From positions 187,199 to 251,198 of the forward strand of contig NZ_LMNW01000023.1 of the NCBI RefSeq assembly GCF_001423125.1: a stretch of 64,000 nt of DNA. The letters run 5' to 3'. This DNA is from Duganella sp. Leaf126. GTDB taxonomy: Bacteria; Pseudomonadota; Gammaproteobacteria; Burkholderiales; Burkholderiaceae_D. Under the pieces are notes generated by a model that had not been told where the DNA came from, ran no database searches, and saw nothing but the letters and a program-made list of their open reading frames with translations. This document shows, in pieces, positions 1 through 10,056 of this stretch (position 1 is the stretch's first letter; each line of letters begins with the position of its first letter). Position numbers and translations under genes: made by a program.

Positions 1-675
1 CAGTTCCTGATCGATATCGCCGACCGCGACATGGACGTGCCGCTGTCGCCGCTGGGCGAATGCCAGGCCAGCGCAATGGCCGACTGGCTGCTGGCCCTGC
101 CGGCCGACCAGCAACCGACCGTGGTGCTGTATTCGCCCTACGTGCGGGCACGGGCCACTGCCAGGGCCGTCATCGACCGCATCGGCCGCGACGCCCTGGT
201 GGCAGCCGTGATGGACGAACGCCTGCGCGAAAAGGAATTTGGCATCCTCGACCGCCTGACGCCGCTGGGCATTCACGACAAGTACCCGGAACTGGCCGAA
301 CAGCGCCAGCACGTCGGCAAATTCTATTTCCGTCCGCCCGGCGGCGAGAGCTGGTGCGACGTGATCCTGCGCCTGCGCAGCGCGCTCGACACCATCGTGC
401 GCGAGTACCGCGGCGAGCGCGTGCTGATCGTCGGCCACCAGGTGATCGTCAACTGCCTGCGCTATCTGCTGGAACGGATGGACGAGGAGACCATCCTGGC
501 CATCGACCGCGAGGCCGACGTACCGAATTGCGGCATCACCGAGTACCGCTTCGATCCCGCGCTGGGCAAGCGCGGCAAGCTGGCGCTGGTGCAGGCCAAT
601 TTCGTCGCACCGCTGGAGACCACCGGCACGCCCGTCACCGACCAGCCGGACATGCCGGCGGCGCCGAAGTCATGA
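1..675 (+). CDS. Histidine phosphatase family protein (5' end missing)
   Basis: The reading frame is open from the first base, so the N-terminus with the expected Arg-His-Gly phosphate-binding motif lies upstream of the window. What remains looks like the phosphoglycerate-mutase/histidine-phosphatase fold. There is an 'SPYVRARATA' helix, a 'REKEFGILD' segment, 'PPGGESWCDVILR', and a second catalytic histidine in 'VLIVGHQVIV'. The substrate cannot be told; the family includes sugar-phosphate and cofactor-pathway phosphatases. The TGA stop overlaps the ATG of nnrD (ATGA), so the two are co-translated. Confidence 0.8.
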   Translation, partial: QFLIDIADRDMDVPLSPLGECQASAMADWLLALPADQQPTVVLYSPYVRARATARAVIDRIGRDALVAAVMDERLREKEFGILDRLTPLGIHDKYPELAEQRQHVGKFYFRPPGGESWCDVILRLRSALDTIVREYRGERVLIVGHQVIVNCLRYLLERMDEETILAIDREADVPNCGITEYRFDPALGKRGKLALVQANFVAPLETTGTPVTDQPDMPAAPKS

Positions 676-1607
676 ACGCCGCCACCTCGTCAGGCGGCGC
701 TGCCGGCGCACTGCGCGACGTCACGGCCGCCATGCTGCGCGACTGGCCACTGCCCATGCCGGGCGCGCACGCCGACAAGGAAGTGCGCGGCCATGTGCTG
801 ATCGTGGCCGGTTCGCCCGAAATGCCGGGCGCCGTGCTGCTGGCCGCCACCGCCGCCCTGCGCGCGGGCGCCGGCAAGCTGACCATTGCCACCGCCGCCA
901 GCGTGTCGGCCGCGCTGGGCGTCGCGCTGCCGGAGGCGCGCGTGATCGGACTCGCGGAAACGCCGGACGGCGGGCTGCTGGCCGGACCGGCTGCCGACGG
1001 CGCCGCGATCGTGCCGTCGCTGCAGCAGGCCTGCGAACGCGCTTGCGCCATCCTGATCGGGCCCGGCATGCAGGACCAAGCGGCGTGCACCGCGCTGGTG
1101 ACGGCGCTGCTGCCGTGCTGCGGCACGACGCCGGTGATCCTGGACGCCGGCGCCATGTGCGTGGCCGGCGGCGACGACGGCATGCGCTTTGCCACGCCGG
1201 TGCTGCTCACACCGCACGCGGGCGAACTGGCAGGGCTCAGCGGCGCCGACAAGCAGGCGATTGCGGATGACCCGCATGCAGCGGCGCACGCGGCCACGCA
1301 GCGCCTCAACGCAGTGGTCGCGCTCAAGGGCGCCACCACCGTCATCACGGCGCCGACCGGTGAAACCTGGTCGCACACGGGCGGCAATACGGGACTGGCG
1401 ATATCGGGATCGGGCGACGTGCTGGCCGGACTGATCGCCGGTCTGGCCGCGCGCGGCGCCGCGCTGGAGCAGGCCGCCGCCTGGGGCGTGGCCCTGCACG
1501 CACTGGCCGGCGAACAGCTGTCGCTGCGCCACGGCCCGCACGGCTACCTGGCGCGCGAGATCAGCGCCGAGGTGCCGGCGCTGCTGCGGGCGCTGTCGGC
1601 GCATTGA
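672..1607 (+). CDS. nnrD: ADP/ATP-dependent NAD(P)H-hydrate dehydratase
   Basis: 311-aa protein of the YjeF C-terminal/ribokinase-like family. It repairs hydrated NAD(P)H (NADHX) using ADP or ATP. Visible marks are 'TPHAGEL' (residues 180-186), 'NTGLAISGSGDVLAG' (239-253) with the anion-hole and catalytic Asp in GSGD, and 'LIGPGM' (128-133). The YjeF N-terminal epimerase domain is absent, so this is the stand-alone dehydratase form. The start is the ATG that overlaps the stop of the preceding phosphatase. The gene ends convergently towards prfC, with a 123-bp palindromic repeat between them. Confidence 0.88.
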   Translation: MNAATSSGGAAGALRDVTAAMLRDWPLPMPGAHADKEVRGHVLIVAGSPEMPGAVLLAATAALRAGAGKLTIATAASVSAALGVALPEARVIGLAETPDGGLLAGPAADGAAIVPSLQQACERACAILIGPGMQDQAACTALVTALLPCCGTTPVILDAGAMCVAGGDDGMRFATPVLLTPHAGELAGLSGADKQAIADDPHAAAHAATQRLNAVVALKGATTVITAPTGETWSHTGGNTGLAISGSGDVLAGLIAGLAARGAALEQAAAWGVALHALAGEQLSLRHGPHGYLAREISAEVPALLRALSAH

Positions 1608-1621
1608 TCAGAAGGTCGATT

Positions 1622-1744
1622 AAGGGAACCTCGTAAAAGCTGGTGCGCGACCCGCTATCGCCTTTCCGTTGCTCAGCATATTTCCGTACGCTTGCGCTAC
1701 GCAAGACGATACGGGCCGCTCGCCACGGTTTTTCGAAGTCCCTT
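1622..1744 (+). repeat. Palindromic dispersed element, copy A
   Basis: About 123 bp between the convergent nnrD and prfC stops. The ends are inverted repeats: AAGGGAACCTCG on the left, CGAAGTCCCTT on the right. The core shares GACCCGCTATCGCCT, GTTGCTCAGC and the hairpin CTTGCG-CTA-CGCAAG with copies near 24.4 kb and 30.7 kb. Most of the element can pair with itself. Confidence 0.75.
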
Positions 1745-1774
1745 TGAGCAGCGATCTGGCCTGCAGCGAGTTTG

Positions 1775-3451
1775 TTACACCAGCTTCGCCGAGTGCTCGC
1801 GCGTGGCATGGAACTGCAGCTTGGGCCAGCGCTCCTGGGTCAGGCGCAGGTTGACGCCCGACGTGGCCAGGTAGGCCAGGTTGCCGGCGGCGTCGTAGGC
1901 GACGTTGTGGCCCAGTGCATCCTCGAAGTCGGCCAGCGCCTTCTTGTCGTCGCTCGACACCCAGCGCGCGCTGCTGATGCTGGTGCCTTCGAAGACGGCA
2001 TCGACGCCGTATTCGTTGAGCAGGCGACTCGCCACCACCTCGAACTGCAGCACCCCGACCGCACCCAGTACCAGTTCGCCGCCCTGCACCGGCTTGAAGA
2101 CCTGCACCGCGCCCTCCTCGCCCAGCTGCTGCAAGCCCTTGTGCAGCTGCTTGATCTTGAGCGGATTACGGATGCGCACCGAGCGGAAGAAGTCCGGCGC
2201 AAAATACGGGATGCCGGTAAAGGTCAGCATCTCGCCCTCGGAAAAGCTGTCGCCGATCTGCATGTTGCCGTGGTTGGGCAGACCGATGATGTCGCCGGCA
2301 TAGGCCTCTTCGACCTGCTCGCGCGACGACGCCATGAAGGTCACCACCGACGACACCTTGATCTCGCGGCCCAGGCGCAGGTGCTTGACCTTCATGCCGC
2401 GCTCGAAACGTCCCGAGCATACGCGCAGGAACGCGATGCGGTCGCGGTGGGCCGGGTCCATATTGGCCTGGATCTTGAACACGAAACCGGTGAACGGCTG
2501 CTCTTTCGGATCGACCTCGCGCACGGTGGCGTTACGCTCGCGCGGCGCCGGCGCCCAATCCACCAGCGCCGACAGGATTTCGCGCACGCCGAAGTTGTTG
2601 ATGGCAGAGCCGAAGAACACCGGCGTCTGCACGCCGGACAGGAATTCCTCGAGATCGAACGGATGCGACGCGCCCTTGACCAGCTCCACTTCCATGCGCA
2701 GCTGATCCATCTCGAGCGGGAACATCTGCTGCAGGCGCGGGTTGTCGATGCCCTCGATGATTTCGAAAGCGCCGTCGGCCTTTTCCTCGCCGGCCTTGAA
2801 CAGCATGATGGTGTCGTTGAGCAGGTGATACACACCGCGGAAGTTCTTGCCCATGCCGATAGGCCAGGTCACCGGCGCGCACTGGATCTTCAGCACCGAT
2901 TCCAGTTCGTCGAGCAGCTCGAGCGGATCGCGGGTTTCGCGGTCCATCTTGTTCATGAAGGTGACGATCGGCGTGTTGCGCATGCGGCAGACGTCGAGCA
3001 GCTTGATGGTCTGCGCTTCCACACCCTTGGCGGCGTCGATCACCATCAGCGCCGAGTCCACGGCCGTCAGCACGCGATAGGTATCTTCCGAGAAGTCCTG
3101 GTGGCCCGGGGTATCGAGCAGGTTGACCACGTGATCGCGGAACTCGAACTGCATCACCGACGAGGCAACCGAGATGCCGCGCTGCTTCTCGATGTCCATC
3201 CAGTCCGACGTGGCGTGGCGGCCCGATTTGCGGGCCTTGACGGTACCGGCCATCTGGATCGCGCCCGAGAACAGCAGCAGCTTTTCGGTCAGCGTGGTTT
3301 TACCGGCGTCCGGGTGGGAGATGATGCCGAAGGTGCGGCGACGCAGCACCTCGCGCGCGATCAGCGCCGGCGTCTTGGTGCTGGCAACGGCGACAACCGG
3401 TGCGCCATCGTCGTTATTCTCGGGTATTACGTTTTCGATATCGTTGGACAT
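1775..3451 (-). CDS. prfC: Peptide chain release factor 3
   Basis: 558-aa translational GTPase that releases RF1/RF2 from the ribosome after termination. G1 is '[10 protein letters not shown]' (about residues 44-53). G3 is '[14 protein letters not shown]', with the RF3-typical 'SEDTYR'. G4 is 'NKMDR'. Domains II and III follow ('[14 protein letters not shown]', '[15 protein letters not shown]'). An N-terminal extension of about 35 residues rich in Asn, Asp and Ala precedes the G domain; RF3 of E. coli lacks most of it. Length is otherwise normal. It stands alone on the minus strand. Confidence 0.96.
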   Translation of the reverse strand: MSNDIENVIPENNDDGAPVVAVASTKTPALIAREVLRRRTFGIISHPDAGKTTLTEKLLLFSGAIQMAGTVKARKSGRHATSDWMDIEKQRGISVASSVMQFEFRDHVVNLLDTPGHQDFSEDTYRVLTAVDSALMVIDAAKGVEAQTIKLLDVCRMRNTPIVTFMNKMDRETRDPLELLDELESVLKIQCAPVTWPIGMGKNFRGVYHLLNDTIMLFKAGEEKADGAFEIIEGIDNPRLQQMFPLEMDQLRMEVELVKGASHPFDLEEFLSGVQTPVFFGSAINNFGVREILSALVDWAPAPRERNATVREVDPKEQPFTGFVFKIQANMDPAHRDRIAFLRVCSGRFERGMKVKHLRLGREIKVSSVVTFMASSREQVEEAYAGDIIGLPNHGNMQIGDSFSEGEMLTFTGIPYFAPDFFRSVRIRNPLKIKQLHKGLQQLGEEGAVQVFKPVQGGELVLGAVGVLQFEVVASRLLNEYGVDAVFEGTSISSARWVSSDDKKALADFEDALGHNVAYDAAGNLAYLATSGVNLRLTQERWPKLQFHATREHSAKLV

Positions 3452-3668
3452 GTGTGCGCGATCTGAGGCGGTTCTGCAAAACCCTCGATTTTACCGATAG
3501 TTCTCGCTGCTGTGTGAACTTTCCCGGGGTTGATCAGGCGCCCCGGCTGGAACCTTCAGCCCCGTGTCAGATGGCACGCTGAAAAAGTCGAGTTGCGATT
3601 GCTGGAGCTTTTTTCACCAGTTCCGCCATATTGGACATGGTGTTGCTGACCATTTTCGGCCTATCGCT

Positions 3669-3842
3669 TTAACGCCGCGTGGTCGAAGTGACGAAGTAAA
3701 TGGCCGCCCCACTTGCAATCCCCGGCCCGAGGCCAAGTGCAAGATTGCCGATTGCGACGCCGATTGCGCATCCAATCGCCACGCCAAAAGCAATCCAACG
3801 GCCCATGGATTTTCGTTTGTTTTTGTCAGCTGTATAGTTCAT
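3669..3842 (-). CDS. 57-aa glycine-zipper membrane protein
   Basis: A small open frame reading MNYTADKNKRKSMGRWIAFG and then a Gly/Ala/Ile-rich stretch with repeated 'AIGxAIG' spacing (residues 20-46), ending 'STTRR'. It has a basic N-terminus, one long hydrophobic helix with GxxxG-type glycine spacing, and a basic C-terminus. That is the pattern of small glycine-zipper inner-membrane proteins. No function can be assigned. It sits at the promoter-distal end of a run of small minus-strand genes in lower-GC DNA. Confidence 0.55.
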   Translation of the reverse strand: MNYTADKNKRKSMGRWIAFGVAIGCAIGVAIGNLALGLGPGIASGAAIYFVTSTTRR

Positions 3843-3984
3843 CGATCGTTTTATGCGGATGTCGATCGTTGCCCGATGTTGGGCAAAGGTAATCAGGATA
3901 ACAGCTTACGCCATAATCAAAAGCGTTTTTGGCTGCATGTCGAGCCATTAGTCGGCGCATGGAAACGTCTGCTGTTGGCCGCTA

Positions 3985-4320
3985 TCAGACCTCTTGCAAC
4001 ACGCCCCATGATTCACATACGCCACCAAACTGGGCCGCCATTTCAGAGACGGATTTTTGTATAGACATCACTAATTCGTATGTCAGCACGGCATTTAAAA
4101 CGAATTGGACATAGCCATCATCGTTCGAGTCGGGCGAATAAATCTTTACATTTTTGAATTGCGAACGAAGCGTATTCACCAGTTCTGCGGAAGGAGGGCA
4201 CGCATCAAAATCTACATTAAAGTCGATATCGACAGGCTTATCGAAGTCAAACCCACTTTTCTGCATTCTACGAAAAACATCCCCATCTGCGTCATTGGGC
4301 CAACTTGGATTTGAAAACAC
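3985..4320 (-). CDS. RraB-like ribonuclease E regulator family protein
   Basis: 111 aa. The N-terminus 'WPNDADGDVFRRMQKSGFDF' followed by 'DIDFNVDF' is the signature of the RraB domain (regulator of RNase E activity B). In E. coli RraB binds RNase E and dampens mRNA decay. Only the core domain is present, and stand-alone short RraB-domain proteins of this kind have mostly not been tested. A direct role in RNase E control is therefore inference. It lies in the lower-GC islet between prfC and the pilus operon. Confidence 0.65.
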   Translation of the reverse strand: MFSNPSWPNDADGDVFRRMQKSGFDFDKPVDIDFNVDFDACPPSAELVNTLRSQFKNVKIYSPDSNDDGYVQFVLNAVLTYELVMSIQKSVSEMAAQFGGVCESWGVLQEV

Positions 4321-4390
4321 CCATTTTCTCCTTAAAATACGACCGGCTGCTCTTGGCCGAATGCTGTAGCCTATTGTGGATTGGGAAGCA

Positions 4391-4564
4391 TTATTCGCGC
4401 ATTTTCCTTAAACGCGTCGCAGAAAAAATTATGCTACCGAGCGCTGAAAACAGGCCGACGAACGCAGCACGACTCCAATCCAGCTCATGCACATCGCTAA
4501 GAAAGCGGGTATATAGCAACGTTCCAACTGCTGCCCCAAGAAGAAGAGCAATAAACCGTTTCAT
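4391..4564 (-). CDS. Small membrane protein of unknown function
   Basis: 57 aa from an ATG with a good upstream GAAAGGAAATTA ribosome-binding sequence; a longer frame upstream has a weaker start. Two hydrophobic segments are visible: residues 3-18 ('RFIALLLGAAVGTLLY') and about 35-50 ('AAFVGLFSALGSIIFS'). They are joined by a short acidic loop and followed by a basic tail 'RLRKMRE'. It resembles small two-helix inner-membrane proteins. No family is recognised. Confidence 0.6.
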   Translation of the reverse strand: MKRFIALLLGAAVGTLLYTRFLSDVHELDWSRAAFVGLFSALGSIIFSATRLRKMRE

Positions 4565-4651
4565 TAATTTCCTTTCGTAGGAACGACATGGTGCGCTTCT
4601 GGCCGGTTGCTGCCGCCCCAAAGCGAACACCCCCGACAAAAGGCAGTGATC

Positions 4652-5164
4652 TTATGAAACCCATGTCAACCTTTCTTCGATGACTAGCCATTTGCCGCCG
4701 CGCTTTTCTAGCTGGTAAACGTGGCCCGATCCATTTTCCGCGCCACGAAAATATCTGCCTGTAATAGCCATACTTGTATCGGTTTTCCAAGTCACGCCTT
4801 CTACCCACAGCCGTGACCCAGGGCTATTCGAACCCTTCACAACAACACCGTACCCTCGGTTGTAATCACAGTCGGACCCCTTTCGTACTTTATGACGCCC
4901 ATCGTTAAGACGTTGAATCATTTCCTGCGGCGGGTCCGATCTGGTTTCTGCGGCAGTATCAATAAATTCAACACAGAAGGTATCGACACCATCTGCAAGT
5001 GCAAACTCACTACTTGTCAGCTGATAACGAACAACCGCTTCCCTGGCAGCGAGCAAGTCCTCGGGCGTACCAGCTTTTCCAGCAATAAGCAAAAGCGGTG
5101 GAAGTGAAAGTAAAAGCGCAAGTGTAATTACAAAGTAGCTGCGCAGCGTTAAAGTCGAAAACAT
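4652..5164 (-). CDS. Membrane-anchored hypothetical protein
   Basis: 170 aa. An N-terminal hydrophobic segment (residues 9-28, 'SYFVITLALLLSLPPLLLIA') serves as a signal anchor or uncleaved signal peptide. The rest is soluble with two cysteines ('DTFCVEF', 'GSDCDYN') that could form a disulfide in the periplasm. The C-terminal strands ('SMAITGRYF', 'HVYQLEKRGGKWLV') have the look of a small beta-rich or NTF2-like fold. No family is recognised. Lower GC than the flanking operons. Confidence 0.6.
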   Translation of the reverse strand: MFSTLTLRSYFVITLALLLSLPPLLLIAGKAGTPEDLLAAREAVVRYQLTSSEFALADGVDTFCVEFIDTAAETRSDPPQEMIQRLNDGRHKVRKGSDCDYNRGYGVVVKGSNSPGSRLWVEGVTWKTDTSMAITGRYFRGAENGSGHVYQLEKRGGKWLVIEERLTWVS

Positions 5165-5371
5165 ACGCCCCTGTCTGGAAAAGTGAACTAGCGTCCGCTC
5201 CTGGCCGACACCCGAAGTTCAACCAGTGTACCGCAATCATTAACTATATCGCAACAAACGACCTTGCCTGCGCAATTTTCCAGCGTTTGTATCACATTAA
5301 ATCAGCACAGCTGTCATATTCTGCGTCAGCCGACAGCAAGCCACGGCGATCGAGGTTTTGAAAATGCCCGC

Positions 5372-8300
5372 TCACTCGCCACGCACGCGGCGCCAGCCAA
5401 CGCGGTGCGCCTCGGCCGATACTTCTTCCACGCCGCGGTCGGTTTTCTTGGTGCCATCGGCCAGCGTGGTGATGATCTTTTGCTGGCCGTCCGGGAGCCG
5501 CACCACTACATAGCCGACCGCTGCAGACGCGTTCGACAGCGTGCTGCCCGCCGGGTAGCTGCGTACCGCGTGGCCGTTGCAGACATTGAGCTGGTACAGA
5601 TTGCTCGAGCCGCCGACCGAACAGGATGACGACGAGGTCGGCATATTGGTCACCAGGTTGGCCACGCCGCTGACGATTTGCGGATCGAGGTTGATGCGCT
5701 CGCCGGCATTGAGCGAAAAGTCCAGGTACCAGCCGTCGCGCTGCGCCAGGTCCACCGCGTTGTCCGTGATCGCGTACACATTGGTGTTGGTGCCGGTGCC
5801 CGATAAGCTCAGCGACTGCTTGACCATGGTCGGGCCGCGCACGTCGACGGCAGCGCCGCTGTCCTTGACCACGTACAAGCTTTGCAGGTCGGTGTTGGCC
5901 GTGTCCGGAATATCGAGCAGCCTGCCCGTTCCCCACAACACCATGCGCACGCCCTGCAGCACGGTGCTGGTGACGCCGTTGCTGGTGCTGGCCGTCGGCA
6001 CGCCGCACAGCGTGACATCGGGCCGCGTGGTGATCGGCTTGAGCGCGCCGCCATCGCCCATCTTGAGGACCGCCACCGCGCCGCTGGCGGCGGTAAAGTC
6101 GAAGCGCCACATCTGGCCCAGCAGGTCGCCGCCGTACACATAGGTGGCGCGCGGGTCGGCGGACGGATCGGCGGAGATGGCTGTGATGCGGGCCAGGCCC
6201 GAGGGCGTGGTGGTGTCGCCGGCGCCGGTGCCGATCTTGTTCAGCAGTTCGCCCGTGTAGGCGTCGAGTACATACAGATAGCCCTTGCCGTCGCCGCCCG
6301 CCACGCCGTCGATGCCGGGCACGTTGTTATAGCCCGAGGTCAGGAACACCACCCAGCGGCCGTTGGCCAGCGTGCCGAATTGCGGATTGCCGAACGTGAG
6401 GCCGATGTCGGCGTCGCTGCGCGCACACACGCTGGCGTCGGCGCAGAACTCCCACAACTGCTTGGGCGGCGCATGGGTATCGGTGATGTCGAGCGCGTAG
6501 TAGCCGCGACCGCCCGCATTGAGGCCCGCCACCAGGATCGTGCGCCACTGCTTGCCGGCGCCGATGGTCACCTTGACATCGGCCACTTCGGGCGAGCCGT
6601 CGGTCGTGTACTGGTGGTTGGTGCCGTAGGTGCTGCTGGCCAGGCCGGGCAGCTTTTTCATGGTAATGCGCGGCACATACGCCCACAGCTCGTTGCCGCT
6701 GGGGCCATCGAAGGCGTGCAGCATGCCGTCGTTGGCGGCCACGAAGACGGCGCCGCGCCGGTACAGCGGGTTGCCGGGATCGGTGCGCGCGTCCTTGAAG
6801 CTGTCGTAGCTGCTGTCGGGGTAGGCCGCCAGCGGTGCGCGCACATAGGCCGGTTTCGAGGATGCGATATCGCCGAGCACGATCGGCAGCGGGCCGGTGG
6901 CGCCGGCCGGCGTGTTGACCGTCACCGCGTAGGCGCGCAAGCGGATGTCGTCGGCATACTGCTGCTGGCCGCGCAGCCAGTTGACCATATTGGTGCCGTC
7001 GTTGACGATGGCCTTGTCGGCGGCGGACAGCTGGGTGCACTGCGCCAGCGCGCTGCACTTGTTGCTGAACCAGCCGGCCACGGCGCCGCTCATGTTGGCG
7101 TAGGTGAACGGCACGGTGTCGCTGCCGGCCGTGCCGGCCGGGTTCAGCATGACGATGGTGCGTGCATCGGTGGCGGCGGCCACCTGTGCGCCCAGCGTGC
7201 CGTGGCTGCTCCATATCGGCGCCGAGTTGGCGGTGCCGTCGGTGATGTCGATCTTCTGGTCCAGCAGCTCGCCGTACCATTTGACGGTGGTGAAGGTGCT
7301 GGAAAAGATGTCGTTGTCGGACTGGGTCACGTTCGGGGTGGACGTGGCGGCAGCCGCCGCCGCGCCGGTGCGGATCTGCATATTCGACAGCGCCTCGCTC
7401 AAGCCGCTCACCACGTCGCGCGGCTCCTGGGCGCTGAAGTACTTGCCATGCCCGTTGATGGCCGCATGCCACAGATCGTCCACCCGCTCCTGCACCGTGT
7501 TGGCCGACAGGCTGGTCTGCGGATCGGGCCAGACATAGGGGCCGTTGTTATTCCACGGGCAGCCGCTGGCGGCAGCCGTGATCAGGTTGTAGAAATCGCC
7601 GCCGGGCCGCGGCGACTTGTCGTAATTCGGTTCATACGTCATCACGCCGTCCACGCCCAGTCCGAGCGTATAGGTGTTCATGTGCAGGTGGGTGTTTTCG
7701 CCGGCGCCGGCCGGGACCGAACCGGCCCTGGTCATGTCCTCGAGGTCGGGCCGCAGCGACGTGGTGCCGGTGCTGGAGCCGCCGTTATACCAGTGCAGCG
7801 CCACGTCCGAAATCGACGGCTGCGTCTGCGCGCGCGGATCGACGCAGCCACGCGCCTGGGTGCAGAAGCGGGCCGGATTTTCCACGTTGTCGTTGTTGCG
7901 CACATTGGCCGTGCTGCTGCCGTTCCAGTAGCCGTCGGTGGTGAGGATCATGAAATTCTGCTGGCACGGGTACTGCACCACCTCGGCGCCGCTGGCATAC
8001 GCATACGGCGACAGATTGGCGAACATGCGGCCAACGTTGTCCATCGCGGTGCGGATCGGCGTCGAGCCCGAGGACGTGGTGTTGTACAGCATGGCATACC
8101 AGTTCTCGCGCGCGCTGCCGGTAAAGTCGGCCGGCTTCATATCGATGGCGCCGCCCACGCCGGCCGTGGACAGTTTCACGTAGCCGACCTTGTAGTTGCT
8201 GGTGATCGGCGAAAACGCGATGCCCAGCGACGTCTTCATCATCTGCAGCCGGGTCTTGTAGTACACGTACCAGTTGGCGAAGTTGGTCATTTCTTCGGCA

Positions 8301-10054
8301 TAGGTGCAGCTGGTGCCGGCGCAGTCGCTGCGGTCGGTGGCCTTGGGATAGGTACGGCCGCTGACAATATTCACGCGCACGAAGGGATTGGGAGCGCCAA
8401 GGCCGCCCGAGATCGAGGCCGTGGTGACGGGGATGCTGTCGTTGACGGGCGCCGCATAGCCGCTGGTGGCGCCGCGCACCCAGCTCAAGCCGCCCTGGTT
8501 GTCGATGGTGAAATTGCTGATCGCGGCGTTGTTGGAGGTGGCGTTGTAGTCGAGCAGGCAGACATTGGCCGTGGACAGGTTCGGGCACAGCGCATTGCCG
8601 CCGATGTAGGCGCGGATACTGCCGCCGGTGCCGATCCGGGTGGCGATGGCGTTGGCCACGTAGGCGGCATTGCGGTTGCGCCCCAGGTCGAGGTAGGCGG
8701 GACTGGAAAAGGCGCTGTTGCCGATCAGCGTGGTCGAACCGAACGCCAGGTTGCGCACCACGGCGTTGAGTACCGTCGACGTATTATTGCCGGCAAACGT
8801 GATCACCGAACGCGCCGGCGTGGCGGCGCTCACCTGCACCTGCGTGGTATCGACCGTCAGTCCCCAGCCCTGGCGACTGAGATCGTTGACCGGCACGCAG
8901 CTGCTCAGGCTTTTGGTCGTGCCCACGCACAGCAGCGGCACCACCGCCACCACGTTGTCGGCGCCGATGGTGATGCCGAACTGGCTGCACGGCGGCACGG
9001 TGGACTGCCCGGTGGGCGTCTTCACACAGGCATACATCTGGCGCCCCGACGCGTTGGGCGTGGCGATGATGGCTGCGGCCAGCGCACTGGCCATGGTCTG
9101 CTGCTTGAACGCGGTATTGGTGCCGGCCGGTGCGCTGACGGTATTGCCGATCAGGGCGCTGCTGTTACCCTGCGCATCGGTCAGCGTCACGGCGCGGATG
9201 CCGAGCGCGGTGGCGGTGGACGAGGCGCCGATCGAGATGGTGCCGTAGGCGGCCAGCGCGCCGGTCGGCTGCGAATAGGCGGGATAGATGAAATTGCCCA
9301 CGCGTTTGCCCTGGCATTGCGTGAGCTGGCGGTCGCTGCACCAGCGCACCTTGACCGGCACCGGGTAGCCGGGCGGCGCGTTGGCGCCGATGGCGGTCGA
9401 GACGCAGCTGCGCAAGGTGTCGTCGGCGCAGTACTGGCCGACGCCGATGGTGTAATAGTACGGGCCGGACGTGGTGGCGTACGGCGTCTGGTACACGAGG
9501 TCCGGGTAGGTGTAGCTCGACGTGTTGGTCTGGCAGGTCAGCACATTGTTGACCACCACGCACCAGCGCAGGTCGGGAAAGCCGGTCACCAGGTTGATAT
9601 TGCCGTTGACAGGATTGCCGGCCAGGTCGGCGCGGCTGACGCCATAGCCGTCCGGGCTGACCGACGTCCAGTTGCTGGTGGTGGCGGCATTCTGCACCGG
9701 GTAGGCGCTGCCGTCGGCGCGCAGCGGCACGGCGTAGCGGATCTGCGGGTTGTAATACTGCTTGTTGAAGTCGGGACTCATGAACGGCGGATGGCCGACC
9801 GCGCACGCCATGGTGCCGAAAGCGAGCGTGAGGCTGCTGCGGCAGATATTGTCGTCAACGTAGTCCGGCGTGTAGGTCTGGTCCATCGAGCCGGAATTAT
9901 CGAACAACAGCATCAGGTTCGGTTTTACCGTGCCGGTGCCGGTGATGTTGAGCAGCGGCACCTGGGCAATCTGGGTTTGCGCGGCCATGGCGGACCATGG
10001 CGCCAGCGCCAGCAGCAGGAAAAACCGGAAGATGTGCATCATGTGTAGTTTCAT
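5372..10054 (-). CDS. pilY1: Type IV pilus tip/adhesin protein PilY1
   Basis: About 1560 aa. A signal peptide (residues 1-25, cleavage near 'AMA-AQ') is followed by a von Willebrand-like start with the MIDAS motif 'DNSGSM' at 52-57. A long variable region comes next. The C-terminal PilY1 beta-propeller is recognisable from 'VFVAANDGMLHAFDG', 'ELWAYVPR' and 'GKGYLYVLDAYTGE'. PilY1 caps the pilus with the minor pilins, promotes extension and contributes to adhesion and surface sensing. The start is the ATG giving MKLHMMHIF; MHIF at 10036 is an alternative. The open frame continues upstream of this ATG through the pilX gene, but that part is out-of-frame translation. Last gene of the minor pilin operon. 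Confidence 0.92.
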   Translation of the reverse strand: MKLHMMHIFRFFLLLALAPWSAMAAQTQIAQVPLLNITGTGTVKPNLMLLFDNSGSMDQTYTPDYVDDNICRSSLTLAFGTMACAVGHPPFMSPDFNKQYYNPQIRYAVPLRADGSAYPVQNAATTSNWTSVSPDGYGVSRADLAGNPVNGNINLVTGFPDLRWCVVVNNVLTCQTNTSSYTYPDLVYQTPYATTSGPYYYTIGVGQYCADDTLRSCVSTAIGANAPPGYPVPVKVRWCSDRQLTQCQGKRVGNFIYPAYSQPTGALAAYGTISIGASSTATALGIRAVTLTDAQGNSSALIGNTVSAPAGTNTAFKQQTMASALAAAIIATPNASGRQMYACVKTPTGQSTVPPCSQFGITIGADNVVAVVPLLCVGTTKSLSSCVPVNDLSRQGWGLTVDTTQVQVSAATPARSVITFAGNNTSTVLNAVVRNLAFGSTTLIGNSAFSSPAYLDLGRNRNAAYVANAIATRIGTGGSIRAYIGGNALCPNLSTANVCLLDYNATSNNAAISNFTIDNQGGLSWVRGATSGYAAPVNDSIPVTTASISGGLGAPNPFVRVNIVSGRTYPKATDRSDCAGTSCTYAEEMTNFANWYVYYKTRLQMMKTSLGIAFSPITSNYKVGYVKLSTAGVGGAIDMKPADFTGSARENWYAMLYNTTSSGSTPIRTAMDNVGRMFANLSPYAYASGAEVVQYPCQQNFMILTTDGYWNGSSTANVRNNDNVENPARFCTQARGCVDPRAQTQPSISDVALHWYNGGSSTGTTSLRPDLEDMTRAGSVPAGAGENTHLHMNTYTLGLGVDGVMTYEPNYDKSPRPGGDFYNLITAAASGCPWNNNGPYVWPDPQTSLSANTVQERVDDLWHAAINGHGKYFSAQEPRDVVSGLSEALSNMQIRTGAAAAAATSTPNVTQSDNDIFSSTFTTVKWYGELLDQKIDITDGTANSAPIWSSHGTLGAQVAAATDARTIVMLNPAGTAGSDTVPFTYANMSGAVAGWFSNKCSALAQCTQLSAADKAIVNDGTNMVNWLRGQQQYADDIRLRAYAVTVNTPAGATGPLPIVLGDIASSKPAYVRAPLAAYPDSSYDSFKDARTDPGNPLYRRGAVFVAANDGMLHAFDGPSGNELWAYVPRITMKKLPGLASSTYGTNHQYTTDGSPEVADVKVTIGAGKQWRTILVAGLNAGGRGYYALDITDTHAPPKQLWEFCADASVCARSDADIGLTFGNPQFGTLANGRWVVFLTSGYNNVPGIDGVAGGDGKGYLYVLDAYTGELLNKIGTGAGDTTTPSGLARITAISADPSADPRATYVYGGDLLGQMWRFDFTAASGAVAVLKMGDGGALKPITTRPDVTLCGVPTASTSNGVTSTVLQGVRMVLWGTGRLLDIPDTANTDLQSLYVVKDSGAAVDVRGPTMVKQSLSLSGTGTNTNVYAITDNAVDLAQRDGWYLDFSLNAGERINLDPQIVSGVANLVTNMPTSSSSCSVGGSSNLYQLNVCNGHAVRSYPAGSTLSNASAAVGYVVVRLPDGQQKIITTLADGTKKTDRGVEEVSAEAHRVGWRRVRGE

Positions 10055-10056
10055 GG

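Noticed and set aside
1772..3466. A 564-codon plus-strand frame opposite prfC
   Set aside because: Composition (His/Leu/Gln/Arg-rich, no domain) is that of an antisense shadow; prfC on the other strand is unmistakable.
5882..10048. A 1388-codon open frame on the plus strand
   Set aside because: It is antisense to pilY1, with Arg/Gly/Ala/His-rich text typical of shadow frames in GC-rich genes. The minus-strand product has clear PilY1 motifs.
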